Positions 8,256 through 16,463 of a stretch of 23,347 nt of DNA are shown in pieces. The translations under genes and the position numbers were made by a program. The number at the start of each line of letters is the position of its first letter. Positions within the stretch are counted from its first letter, which is position 1. Source of the stretch: Deltaproteobacteria bacterium (GTDB taxonomy: Bacteria; Desulfobacterota; Dissulfuribacteria; Dissulfuribacterales; QOAL01); assembly GCA_026996955.1 (NCBI GenBank), contig JALWJV010000017.1, positions 1-23,347 on the forward strand, in the 5' to 3' direction. The notes under the pieces are model-generated. The model had not been told where the DNA came from. It was given only the letters and a program-made list of their open reading frames with translations, and searched no databases.

Positions 8256-9202
8256 GGTTCAAGTATCTCCTTTAATTTTTCTGCAGTGGTGTTTAGACGA
8301 CAGATAACATCGTGTGAATGGATACTCTCAAGGCTAAGGGATTCAATGCGTATTTTTGCGTCTTGCTCAAGGCGATGCCCGTAAAGCTCAGCAAATGTTG
8401 CAGCCACATTTCTAACTGCATCTTCAGCAAACTGCGGCCTGTAATGTGATTTTAATACAACTTCTGCCTCATCAGGCCTCTTGAGCAGGTCCTGGGTGAC
8501 ATTAAGGGCATTTGCCAGACAGTTTAGAAGATCGCTGTATGATACAGCGTTTTTTGAATCCTCAACCAGAAGTATGGTTGAAGAGCGCTGGGAGTGTGTA
8601 GGCATGGGAGACGGAGAGCTGTTTTTGCCAAACAGCTCCTCTGTGTAAACCTGGGTGCAGGGGCATGCGGTTATGTGATTTATGCAGAGCCCGATTTCTG
8701 TGTTGACAGTTATGTTGTCTTCTTTCCGCCTGGCACAGGCATCAGCGGTTATTTCAACAGAGTCAACAGAGACATGCCTGCTTGCGCATGCCTGCCAGAG
8801 ATGGGGCACACTCCCCTTGAGGCGCACGCGGCTTTTGTCTCCATCCTGCATGGAAAGGGTGGTAGAGGCAAGTTTTTGTGCATAGTCTCTCAGGTCAGTG
8901 AATCGGCTGGAATAAAGTTCGGAGATTGCCTGTTCCATCCGCGACATGTGGATTCCCCGTAGCCCAGGAGACAGGTTCACCGTTATCTTAGCGTCAAACC
9001 CCATGCGGCCCTGGGGGAGAAGGACCCACACCTTCTTGGAGCAGATCCCAACTTCATCAAGTTCCAGTTGAAATGCCGGTTTCTGGGCAGGCACATCACT
9101 GCCTCCTCCAAGGGCAATGTCATGCTTGTGGGTTGAGATCTCCTGCCTTAAACCAGGCCGTGCTTTCTTAAACTCATGTACCAGTCCTGAACTGTATTCC
9201 AT
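8252..9202 (-). CDS. folE2: GTP cyclohydrolase I type B (FolE2/MptA family)
   Basis: A 316-residue tunnelling-fold enzyme that converts GTP to 7,8-dihydroneopterin triphosphate, the entry to folate, other pterins and 7-deazapurines. Supporting motifs are DEVGICSKKVWV, GLRGIHMSRMEQA (residues 82-92), C180-P-C182 in ITACPCTQ, PTHSQRS, NVTQDLLKRPDEAEVV and SIHSHDV near the end. FolE2 enzymes work with metals other than zinc and often replace FolE. The start ATG has AGGAG 5 nt upstream and lies 55 nt inside the preceding glycosyltransferase gene. No later Met would keep the N-terminal domain, so the overlap appears real. The 4-nt overlap with thiD shows tight coupling. Confidence 0.93.
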   Translation of the reverse strand: MEYSSGLVHEFKKARPGLRQEISTHKHDIALGGGSDVPAQKPAFQLELDEVGICSKKVWVLLPQGRMGFDAKITVNLSPGLRGIHMSRMEQAISELYSSRFTDLRDYAQKLASTTLSMQDGDKSRVRLKGSVPHLWQACASRHVSVDSVEITADACARRKEDNITVNTEIGLCINHITACPCTQVYTEELFGKNSSPSPMPTHSQRSSTILLVEDSKNAVSYSDLLNCLANALNVTQDLLKRPDEAEVVLKSHYRPQFAEDAVRNVAATFAELYGHRLEQDAKIRIESLSLESIHSHDVICRLNTTAEKLKEILEP

Positions 9203-9954
9203 TTTTCTCCTGCTGAGGTGGCATGCCTGTAAAGGGTTAAAAAACGCTGATACGCTGTCTGATCAGATTCCTCTAATGCTTCCATGTAAAAGGATTTCAG
9301 CATTGTTGCGATTTTTGCTCTTATGTTTTCTGATGCACAGAGACTTTCCCTGTGCAGCAGGCGTTTTGTTATGATCTGCGGTGCAAATGCGAATTCAGAT
9401 GTTCTGCTGAGTCTCATAAAGAACAGCCAGTCTTCTCCAAACCCCATGTGCGGGAATCCTCCTGTTTTATGAAAGGCCTCTGCCCTAACGGCAACAGCAG
9501 ATGGAACCAGAAAACACCACCTCAGAAGGTGGCTGCGGCACTTGCCTGAAGGAGCCGAATCGTCATCCGGTATCAGAAACGCCTCTCCTGAACTGCTGTC
9601 TGTTGTGTGGGTTATGCCATAGGAAACTCCGGTGTCTTCAGTAAGCAGGCTGTATAAAGCTTCAGCGTGATGAGGAAGCCACTGGTCATCAGAGTCCAGA
9701 AACATTAGTACATGGCCTGACGCATGTTGTGCCCCGATATTTCTTGCCCTTCCAGGGCCAAGACCACCCTCTGTCTGTATGACCTTTACTTCCGGAAACG
9801 ATGCCCGGACTGCATCAGGGGTGTTGTCGGTTGAACCATCATCAACCACTATTATTTCAATATCATGGCTGCACTCTTGCTTGAGCACACTCTTGATTGC
9901 CTCCAATACAAGCTGCCTCCGGTTAAAAACCGGGATGATGCATGTGATGTCCAT
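9148..9954 (-). CDS. Family 2 (GT-A fold) glycosyltransferase
   Basis: A 268-residue inverting GT2 glycosyltransferase: CIIPVFNRRQLVLEAIKSVL at the N-terminus, IIVVDDGSTDNT for nucleotide binding, FLDSDDQWLP with the metal-binding D87-S-D-D, and FGEDWLFFMRLSR as the catalytic ED-W block. No membrane helices are seen, so it should be soluble. The acceptor is unknown. Its ATG directly follows the TAA of the PP-loop gene with no gap, and its 3' end overlaps folE2 by 55 nt. Polysaccharide genes are absent nearby; placement among pterin/cofactor-type genes suggests a small-molecule or cofactor acceptor, which is only an inference. Confidence 0.9.
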   Translation of the reverse strand: MDITCIIPVFNRRQLVLEAIKSVLKQECSHDIEIIVVDDGSTDNTPDAVRASFPEVKVIQTEGGLGPGRARNIGAQHASGHVLMFLDSDDQWLPHHAEALYSLLTEDTGVSYGITHTTDSSSGEAFLIPDDDSAPSGKCRSHLLRWCFLVPSAVAVRAEAFHKTGGFPHMGFGEDWLFFMRLSRTSEFAFAPQIITKRLLHRESLCASENIRAKIATMLKSFYMEALEESDQTAYQRFLTLYRHATSAGEKWNTVQDWYMSLRKHGLV

Positions 9955-10725
9955 TTATGAAGTCTTGTTGCCAGGAGGAAAGCAGGCGGCAGCGTCTTTG
10001 AGCTGACCGGCAAGCTTAAGCTCAATGTACTGTTTCACCCTGGGAATCATGTGGTCCAGGTAGGCTGCAATATCATCCTCTCCTGCTGTTGAAAGTGTCT
10101 GACAGAACAGGCACTTGCGTTCCCCTCCGCCAGTTGACGGAAGACCCGTATCTTCCAGAAAATGGCGAGAGACGTCTTCCGAGTCAAACTCTTCATAAAG
10201 TGGGAACTGGGTGGATATGCCAAACTCCTGGGAGAGTTCTGCTACCCTGTCCATAAAAACAGGCCGCTGTTCAGGGTAGAAACTCTGTTTTTTGGCATAG
10301 CCCGCGTAAAGCAGAGGCACCAGATGCCTAACGCAGTAAAGAATTGCGCGGGCGTGCATAGCCAGTTTACACGCAACGCACACCAGGTTCTTGCCGTTAA
10401 ACCTTGGCATAAGCTCCTCATAGGAATCAAGCCATAAGCCCTGCCACAGCCTTCCGCAGTCAAGTTCCAGGAGCAGGGTTTCTGCCCGGGATGAATCACC
10501 GTAAACAGGTGTCTGCTTTTCAAGTATTTTTGATGCCACTTCATAACGCCTTTTGGGAAAGTGGTGGAATCTGCTCATGCCATTAAGCATGTGAAGCAGA
10601 TGGATTCTTCTGCACCTGGGAAATGCCGGGTGGCGTCCAAGGTAGGCAAGGGCAAAGAGGGCAAGGGAATCGCTCCCTCCTGAGTAAAGTATTGCAACTT
10701 CCTGTTTTTCTGTGGCGTTCATCAT
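9955..10725 (-). CDS. PP-loop ATP pyrophosphatase with two CxxC pairs
   Basis: A 256-residue protein of the PP-loop (N-type ATP pyrophosphatase) superfamily. S15-G-G-S-D-S is the PP-loop that adenylates a substrate. C116-x-x-C119 is followed by an Ala/Arg helix as in TtcA-type tRNA thiolases, and C205-x-x-C208 comes late. Four Cys of this kind could bind zinc or an iron-sulphur cluster. Members include TtcA, TtuA, QueC and TilS. This protein lacks the usual QueC C-terminal Cys array and the TtcA GHxxDD block (it has AGYAKK), so it is none of these for certain. Start: ATGATG with AAGGGT upstream. It follows the reductase gene by 31 bp and abuts the glycosyltransferase gene. Confidence 0.82.
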   Translation of the reverse strand: MMNATEKQEVAILYSGGSDSLALFALAYLGRHPAFPRCRRIHLLHMLNGMSRFHHFPKRRYEVASKILEKQTPVYGDSSRAETLLLELDCGRLWQGLWLDSYEELMPRFNGKNLVCVACKLAMHARAILYCVRHLVPLLYAGYAKKQSFYPEQRPVFMDRVAELSQEFGISTQFPLYEEFDSEDVSRHFLEDTGLPSTGGGERKCLFCQTLSTAGEDDIAAYLDHMIPRVKQYIELKLAGQLKDAAACFPPGNKTS

Positions 10726-10756
10726 GGCTTATTACCCTTGCTTATGGAGCCTGCAC

Positions 10757-11398
10757 TTACGTTCTGCGTATGTAAGTAAGAAACAGTTCATGGGTTTCAT
10801 GGATATGTCTGCACTCAACAAGGTCAAAGTTTATAAAGGGATCTCCAAGGTCATCTTCCCCTGAGATAAAACCCTGCCTGCTGCTGTTTCCTGTAATCCT
10901 GGGGGAAAGAGTAAGGAGGATATCGTTTACAACATTCTGTTTGATAGCAGTGTAGTTAAGCCTGCCTCCTCCTTCAATAAGCATGTTTTTTACACCTCTG
11001 TCCCCAAGCACTTCCTGTACGTGCCTCAGTGAAAGCCCTCCGCCGGGGTGGTGAGGAATGGGGATTATCTCTGCCATTGAAGCCGGAAGTTTTCTGGTGA
11101 GCCTGCGAAAACCAGCATCGGATGTGAAGATAACTGGTCTGGGGCCGGAGTGAAATATCTTTCGTTCTGTAGGTATCTCCCCGGTCTCTGTTATCAGTGC
11201 CCTGATCCTTGTTTCCGGTATCATTCCTCCTGGTCCCCTCATCTCAGGGTCACTTTTGCGAAGTGACCCTGCGCCAAGGAGGCTTGCCCCGGTGTTTATT
11301 CGTGCCTCTTCAAGCCTGGCACGGTCAAGGGGTGAGCCAATTCCAGAGGGCTCAATTCTGCCGCATAACGTGGTAACGCAGATAATGCTTGTATCCAT
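10757..11398 (-). CDS. RibD C-terminal/dihydrofolate-reductase-like reductase
   Basis: A 213-residue protein matching the RibD C-terminal reductase fold, which is structurally related to DHFR. Visible blocks are VTTLCGRI near the start, GASLLGAGSLRKSDPEMR (with the usual D-R-x-x-L helix before it), PVIFTSDA, and IEGGGRLNYTAI, the conserved E-G-G-x-x-L NADPH-binding segment. There is no fused deaminase domain. Standalone members reduce the riboflavin intermediate or serve as dihydropterin/dihydrofolate reductases. With folE2 in the same operon, a pterin reductase is a reasonable guess but unproven. Start ATG has AAGGA 4-5 nt upstream. It is the first gene of the operon; its promoter must lie in 11399-11496 or inside the neighbouring MITE. 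Confidence 0.85.
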   Translation of the reverse strand: MDTSIICVTTLCGRIEPSGIGSPLDRARLEEARINTGASLLGAGSLRKSDPEMRGPGGMIPETRIRALITETGEIPTERKIFHSGPRPVIFTSDAGFRRLTRKLPASMAEIIPIPHHPGGGLSLRHVQEVLGDRGVKNMLIEGGGRLNYTAIKQNVVNDILLTLSPRITGNSSRQGFISGEDDLGDPFINFDLVECRHIHETHELFLTYIRRT

Positions 11399-11959
11399 GA
11401 TTCCTTATTCTAAATCATTACGGATGAAATGGAAAACAGGTGTTTTTTGAAAAAGAGATATTTTCTGAGGCACTTTCCATACAAAAAACTGTTTTACCTA
11501 GATTGAGCGTTTCAAAACCTGGAAAATTATTTTTTTAATGAAATTCAAAGGAATTAGATCAATTGTAGTTTTCCAGTTTTGAAACCCTTCGGGATTGCCG
11601 TATTTACTGCATCTCCTTTGTCAGAGGAATTCTCATATAGCCGACTATTATGGGAATTCCTCTTTCGCGGATCTGCAGCAAATCTGACAATTGCTCAATC
11701 TAGGTTTTAGAAAAATGCCTGAATATCCGAATAAATATTGTAAACCCAAATTTTATTTTAACAGAGTACAATATTGTGATTTCATTCAGGATACATTTGA
11801 TAGAATTAATCAAAAATATAAGAAATCCTGCTTTACAAATATGTTTGTTTAATCTAAACTTTTTCTTAGCTAAGTATTAAATGGCTTATTTGCCTGAGTC
11901 TTCTTAAGAATAAAATACATAGATAAGGGTTTGCCACGGTAGTAGAGAGAAACAGAGCC
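11399..11959. other. 561-bp divergent intergenic region
   Basis: It contains the leader of the minus-strand operon (11399-11491), the 208-bp palindromic element (11497-11704) and about 255 AT-rich bases in front of the histidine kinase gene. No FMN or TPP riboswitch pattern, tRNA or small gene with a good start was recognised. Promoters of both divergent operons should be here but no clean -35/-10 pair was found. Confidence 0.7.
11497..11704 (-). mobile_element. 208-bp MITE-like palindromic element (family CCTAG), complete copy
   Basis: The ends are perfect 12-bp inverted repeats, CCTAGATTGAGC at 11497-11508 and GCTCAATCTAGG at 11693-11704. The same 5 bases, TTTTA, lie directly outside both ends (11492-11496 and 11705-11709), as expected of a target duplication. 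Inside is a second large palindrome centred near 11643 (GAGGAATTC...GAATTCCTC). Part of it is repeated in inverted orientation at 1-157. It encodes nothing, so it would need a transposase supplied elsewhere. The transposase family could not be assigned. Confidence 0.7.
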
Positions 11960-14554
11960 ATGAATTGCTCAAAGTCAAAGGAAGGGTTTGCCCTTCCAGC
12001 GCTTCCTCATGCGGTCATGCAACTGCTTGAGGCATCGATGGATGACGATGTGTCCATGTCCCATCTCTCTGCACTGGCAAGCTCTGATCCTGCATTGGCA
12101 GCCCAGATATTAAGGCTTGCCAACTCGCCTCTATATTCCGGAGGTATCCAGGTCTCTTCAATTTCTTCCGCTTTGATTAAAATGGGGCTAAAGGCTGTTC
12201 AGTGCCTTGCCGTTACAGTCTCAATTCAAAATTCTTTCTCCCATACAGCTGGTACAGACAATTTTTCAATGGCTGAGTTCTGGACCCATAGCATCCTTAC
12301 AGCCATCTGTGCCCGATTCATTGCGAAAAAAATCGGATTTGATCAGCCGGATGATGCCTTTCTCGCAGGCCTGCTCCATGATATTGGCCAGTTGGTGCTG
12401 CTTGATGCCTATTCAGATCAAACTGATGGCCATAAGCCGGTTACTGTGCAGAATATTCGTTCAGGGCACACCGTCCTTGGTGCGGAGCAGAGGTTTGCAG
12501 GAGTTGATCATGCAAACATCGGGGCTGATCTCCTTGAATGCTGGAGACTTGATCCAATGCTTGCTGATGCTGTGAGATATCATCATGCAAGTGAACGTGA
12601 GATCAAGGACTCCCTGGTGTTGGTTAAGATTGTCCATATTTCAGACCGCCTTGCACACTATCTTGCTAATGCCTCCGCTGTGCCGGATGATATCAGTCAT
12701 CAGGAATCAAGGCAGTTATTTGCAGATTTTTTTGATGTGAATCCGGCTTTTTTTGAAGAGTTGACCGATACTTATCAAGAGCAACTGACCGAGATTGCCT
12801 CTGTAATGGGGGTTGAGATTGCTGAGGCAGGTCATGGACATGTGGTCGAAAAGATAAGAAGCGGAGAGAGAGAAGAAAAAAGGCAGGTTAAGAAGCATGC
12901 CTTTGACCATGCTGTCATTACCGGCTGTGTAGAGAAAATGGCAACAGCCCCAGACCCAGATTCCCTGTTTGACCAGCTTGTCCAGGGCATCTTACTTTTT
13001 TTTGATCCTGATACCATACTGTTTGCAAACCTAGATAGTAATGGAAGGCTCAGGGGGAGAATGGCAAGGGGGATGAAACATGCCCATAGGGCGCATCTGA
13101 TCAGCATATCTCTAAGGGACGATTCTATCTTTTCTGAGGTGTTGGAAAAGGGCCTTCCTTTACACTGGTCTGAATTTTTCACATCAAAAGAGCCCAGTGC
13201 ACTGGAACTTCAGGTGCGAAACTTTATGGAGAGTCCCTTCCTGGTGGTACCGGTTGGAACGGTCAAGGAAAAAACTGGTGTGCTTCTCCTGGGTATTTCG
13301 CAAGAAAAGTGGGTGTTGGTTTCTGATGAGGTGAATATCCTCATGCTTCTGGTGCGCCAGTTTTATGCAGTATCCCAAAGTTTTCATTACAGAAAGCTTT
13401 ATGATAGAGAAAGGCGCCTTAATGCTGCTGTTATTACCGCGCTTCCCATGGCAGTCCTGATTGTCAATGAATCAGGTAAGGTCTTTTTTGCTAATCCGGC
13501 TGCTTCTGAGCTGCTTGGTCTTTCCACTTCCCAAGAATTACAGGAAATTAATATATGGCAATACTTGGGGCTTGATGATGAGTCCAGAGATTTTTTTGCT
13601 ACTGTTTCATCGCAAGGTAGGGCGCAGCCTGTAACCCTGAAGTTTAGAAATGAGAGGGGGGTATTTTGGCTTAGGATGAGGGGCATAGAGATGTGTGGTG
13701 CAGGGGCATCTGGTATTATACTTGTGCTTGAGGATATTACCGCATCGTATCTCCTTGACAAAGAGAGGCGGGAACGTGCAGAATTATTGGAAAAGGAGCT
13801 TGAAAAGCGTGTTAGGGAGCTTGAAGAGGCCCAGAGACAGCTTGTTCAGGCAGAAAGACTTGAGGGAATAGGTGAATTTGCCCGCCAAGTGGCCCATGAA
13901 GTTAATAATCCCCTTGGAATTATTAAAAATTTTATAGCTATCCTACGCAGGGAGCTTGAGGCAGGTACTGTTGATGGTGAGACTCTTGATGCCATAGATT
14001 CAGAGATAGACAGGGTTGCATCAATAATTGAGGAGCTTAGACATTTTGCAAAATATGGTACGCCACCAAAGCAGACAGAAGAAGGGGAAGGCGGCTATGT
14101 GCAATCCGCCATTAAGGCCGTGGGGCTTCTCTTTGACAAGACATTTCAGGATAAGGGGATCAGTCTGACATTTGAAATTGATGAGGAGCTGCCGCCTGTG
14201 AGGATGTCTGAGGAAAATATCAGGCAGATTTTGGTGAATTTGCTTAAAAACGCGCAGGAGGCGCTTGAGTCTTCTGGTAAAGTGATTGTCAGGGCTTGTA
14301 TCAGGGAAGAGAAAGCTGGCAGGCAGGTGGTTATCGAGGTGGAAGATAATGGCCCTGGCATTCCAAGTGGTCTTGAAGAACGGCTTTTTGAGCCTTTTGT
14401 TACTACAAAGGGAAAGCAGAATTCCGGTCTGGGACTTTCGGTATGTTATGGACTGGTAAAGGCTGCAGGCGGGAGCATGGAAGTTGAATCAAAGCAGGGG
14501 GCCGGGGCAAGGTTTAGAGTGATTTTGCCAGTATTGGGAGACAAGGATTATTAG
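11960..14554 (+). CDS. HDOD-GAF-PAS sensor histidine kinase
   Basis: An 864-residue cytoplasmic kinase. Residues about 8-215 are an HDOD domain (PALPHAVMQLLE, DPALAAQILRLANSPLY, AGLLHDIGQLVLLDAY). About 320-465 resemble a GAF sensor and about 480-595 a PAS domain (FANPAASELLGL). A charged coiled coil (595-635) leads to HisKA with phospho-acceptor H646 (AHEVNNPL). The HATPase part has NLLKNAQEAL, DNGPGIP, FEPFVTTK and GLGLSV. There are no membrane helices, so the signal is internal. HDOD domains often scaffold stress, motility or cell-cycle signalling; combined with a kinase the signal is unknown. It is followed after 3 nt by the hybrid kinase gene, a likely phosphorelay partner. Confidence 0.92.
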   Translation: MNCSKSKEGFALPALPHAVMQLLEASMDDDVSMSHLSALASSDPALAAQILRLANSPLYSGGIQVSSISSALIKMGLKAVQCLAVTVSIQNSFSHTAGTDNFSMAEFWTHSILTAICARFIAKKIGFDQPDDAFLAGLLHDIGQLVLLDAYSDQTDGHKPVTVQNIRSGHTVLGAEQRFAGVDHANIGADLLECWRLDPMLADAVRYHHASEREIKDSLVLVKIVHISDRLAHYLANASAVPDDISHQESRQLFADFFDVNPAFFEELTDTYQEQLTEIASVMGVEIAEAGHGHVVEKIRSGEREEKRQVKKHAFDHAVITGCVEKMATAPDPDSLFDQLVQGILLFFDPDTILFANLDSNGRLRGRMARGMKHAHRAHLISISLRDDSIFSEVLEKGLPLHWSEFFTSKEPSALELQVRNFMESPFLVVPVGTVKEKTGVLLLGISQEKWVLVSDEVNILMLLVRQFYAVSQSFHYRKLYDRERRLNAAVITALPMAVLIVNESGKVFFANPAASELLGLSTSQELQEINIWQYLGLDDESRDFFATVSSQGRAQPVTLKFRNERGVFWLRMRGIEMCGAGASGIILVLEDITASYLLDKERRERAELLEKELEKRVRELEEAQRQLVQAERLEGIGEFARQVAHEVNNPLGIIKNFIAILRRELEAGTVDGETLDAIDSEIDRVASIIEELRHFAKYGTPPKQTEEGEGGYVQSAIKAVGLLFDKTFQDKGISLTFEIDEELPPVRMSEENIRQILVNLLKNAQEALESSGKVIVRACIREEKAGRQVVIEVEDNGPGIPSGLEERLFEPFVTTKGKQNSGLGLSVCYGLVKAAGGSMEVESKQGAGARFRVILPVLGDKDY

Positions 14555-14557
14555 GAA

Positions 14558-16441
14558 ATGAATGAAATTAAAAGTAGATTGCTGGTGCTTGACGATGAGT
14601 CAAATATGCGCCTGAGCCTTGCAAAACTTCTGGAGCTTGAAGGCTTTGAGGTTGTAACAGTGGGCACAGTCAAGGAAGCACTGGAGATTTTGGACAGCCT
14701 GTTTTTTGATGTGGTAATCACTGATCTTGTGCTTCCTGACGGTAATGGCCTGGATGTCCTCAAGTACTGCACCGAGTATTGCAGGAAGACAAAGGTAATC
14801 TGCATCACAGGTCAGGCCAGCACTGATTCTGCAATAAAGGCGTTGCGTCTTGGAGCACACGATTACGTAACTAAACCGTTTAATTTTGACATGCTCTTAC
14901 ATTCAATAAACAGCGTCCTTGAAAAAATGTACATGGAGGAGGCAATAGGCCTTGAGAGGGAGAAGTACAGGGCGTTGATAGACGACCTCAAGGACGGCTA
15001 TTTTGTGCTTGAAGGTGGCAAGATAGTCTATACCAATAATGCAATGGCATCCATGGTAGGATTCTCCACAGCAGAACTTAAAGGCAAGGAGTTTTCAGAA
15101 CTTGCCAATTCTGACGCAAAAGTTGCAAAGGCATTCGATGCATTTGAAAGCGCAGAAATAGGGACGTGGCATGATGATCTTGTGTTTACGGATCGAAGTG
15201 GAAATGAGATCCCGGTCGATGTCAAGCTAAGCATTGCACATGGCAGTGACCGGAGGGATCTGCTTGTCGGTATAGCAAGGGAGATAACTGAAAGGGATGT
15301 ATTGTGGGATCGCCTAGTGAAGGCAGAAAAGCTGGCTTTAATGGGCGAGATGGTAGCGGGTATCGCCCATGAACTCAATAACAAGCTTACTCCCATCCTG
15401 GGTTTTGTGGAGCTCCTTCGTAACGAGGTGCAGGATGAGAGATCACAGACCAAGATGACCGCTGTTCACAATGCAGCCCTTGGTGCCAGAAAGATTGTGC
15501 AATCACTTCTCACCTTTGCAAGGAAGGAAAAACCCAGGAAGAAACTCATTGACATAAACAGGATCGTTGACTCTTCCCTTACCATGGTGCAGTCAAGTTT
15601 TGCCACAACTAGGATACGGGTGGTTAAGAAGCTTCAGCCGGATATTTATCCTGTAAAGGTGGATTCTGCACAGATTGAGCAGGTTCTTGTAAATCTATTC
15701 AAGAACGGTTTTGAGGCCATGGGAGATAGTGGCGAGCTTACCGTGCAGACACTTGGGGCAGATAACAACGTAGTTATCAAGGTAAGTGATACCGGAAAGG
15801 GCATACCTGAGGAAATAAGAGAGAGGGTGTTTACCCCATTTTTTACCACAAAGGAGGACCAGGGAGGCACAGGCCTTGGCCTCAGTATCTGCCATGGAAT
15901 CATTACCAGCCATGACGGCGATATAACAATGCACAGCGGAAGTGATGGTACCACGTTTGTAATAACTTTGCCGGCATGCCCTGAAATGGAGGTGATAGAA
16001 CCTTTCTCAGCGCAGGGTCATGACGAAACCCCTTCCACTTATAAACAAAGCAGGGGCTCAATACTAGTAATTGACGATGAACCTGAGATAAGAAAACTGC
16101 TGAGGGAGCTTTTCAGGGATGATTTTGAGCTGGACGTGGTAAACAATGGCAGGGAGGCCCTGAACCGTCTAAAGGTAAAGGATTATGACCTGCTAATTTC
16201 AGATATAAAGATGCCTCTTCTGGACGGTATTGAACTCTATGATATGCTCAAAACCGGATACCCCCAATATTTGGAGCGCATCATATACACTACAGGTGTA
16301 ACCTTTGATTCTGCCACCAGCAGCTTTCTTGAAGAGACAGGAGTGCCATATCTTGCCAAGCCATTCAAGATTCTTCAGCTTGTTGAAATGGTCAATGATA
16401 TGATGGCGGAACTTGCTCCCGCATCAAATGCCGCTGCCTGA
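14558..16441 (+). CDS. Hybrid histidine kinase REC-PAS-HisKA-HATPase-REC
   Basis: A 627-residue cytoplasmic signalling protein. The N-terminal receiver has acidic residues L-D-D at 11-13, phospho-acceptor D56 (TDLVLPDG) and K in VTKPFNF. A PAS domain spans about 135-255. HisKA has H271 (AHELNNKLTP), then HATPase with NLFKNGFEAM, DTGKGIP, FTPFFTTK and GTGLGLSICHG. The C-terminal receiver begins ILVIDDEPEIRK and has D549 (SDIKMP) and AKPF. The two receivers suggest it takes a phosphate from the upstream kinase and passes it on. There is no DNA-binding or enzymatic output domain, so the final effector lies elsewhere. It starts 3 nt after the upstream stop with AGGAA at the junction. Confidence 0.92.
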   Translation: MNEIKSRLLVLDDESNMRLSLAKLLELEGFEVVTVGTVKEALEILDSLFFDVVITDLVLPDGNGLDVLKYCTEYCRKTKVICITGQASTDSAIKALRLGAHDYVTKPFNFDMLLHSINSVLEKMYMEEAIGLEREKYRALIDDLKDGYFVLEGGKIVYTNNAMASMVGFSTAELKGKEFSELANSDAKVAKAFDAFESAEIGTWHDDLVFTDRSGNEIPVDVKLSIAHGSDRRDLLVGIAREITERDVLWDRLVKAEKLALMGEMVAGIAHELNNKLTPILGFVELLRNEVQDERSQTKMTAVHNAALGARKIVQSLLTFARKEKPRKKLIDINRIVDSSLTMVQSSFATTRIRVVKKLQPDIYPVKVDSAQIEQVLVNLFKNGFEAMGDSGELTVQTLGADNNVVIKVSDTGKGIPEEIRERVFTPFFTTKEDQGGTGLGLSICHGIITSHDGDITMHSGSDGTTFVITLPACPEMEVIEPFSAQGHDETPSTYKQSRGSILVIDDEPEIRKLLRELFRDDFELDVVNNGREALNRLKVKDYDLLISDIKMPLLDGIELYDMLKTGYPQYLERIIYTTGVTFDSATSSFLEETGVPYLAKPFKILQLVEMVNDMMAELAPASNAAA

Positions 16442-16463
16442 ATTGGTGGTGACAATGATAAAC

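Noticed and set aside
5335..11398. Thiazole/oxazole-modified peptide (TOMM) cluster
   Set aside because: Only a SagB-like protein is present; no YcaO, E1-like protein or small precursor peptide was found on either strand.
11399..11496. TPP or FMN riboswitch in front of the operon with thiD and a RibD-like gene
   Set aside because: The leader is under 100 nt before the MITE and lacks the conserved bases of either riboswitch.
1..11704. Composite transposon or genomic island bounded by the inverted repeats
   Set aside because: No transposase or integrase is present, the ends are small non-coding elements, and the block includes housekeeping genes such as recJ with base use like the rest.
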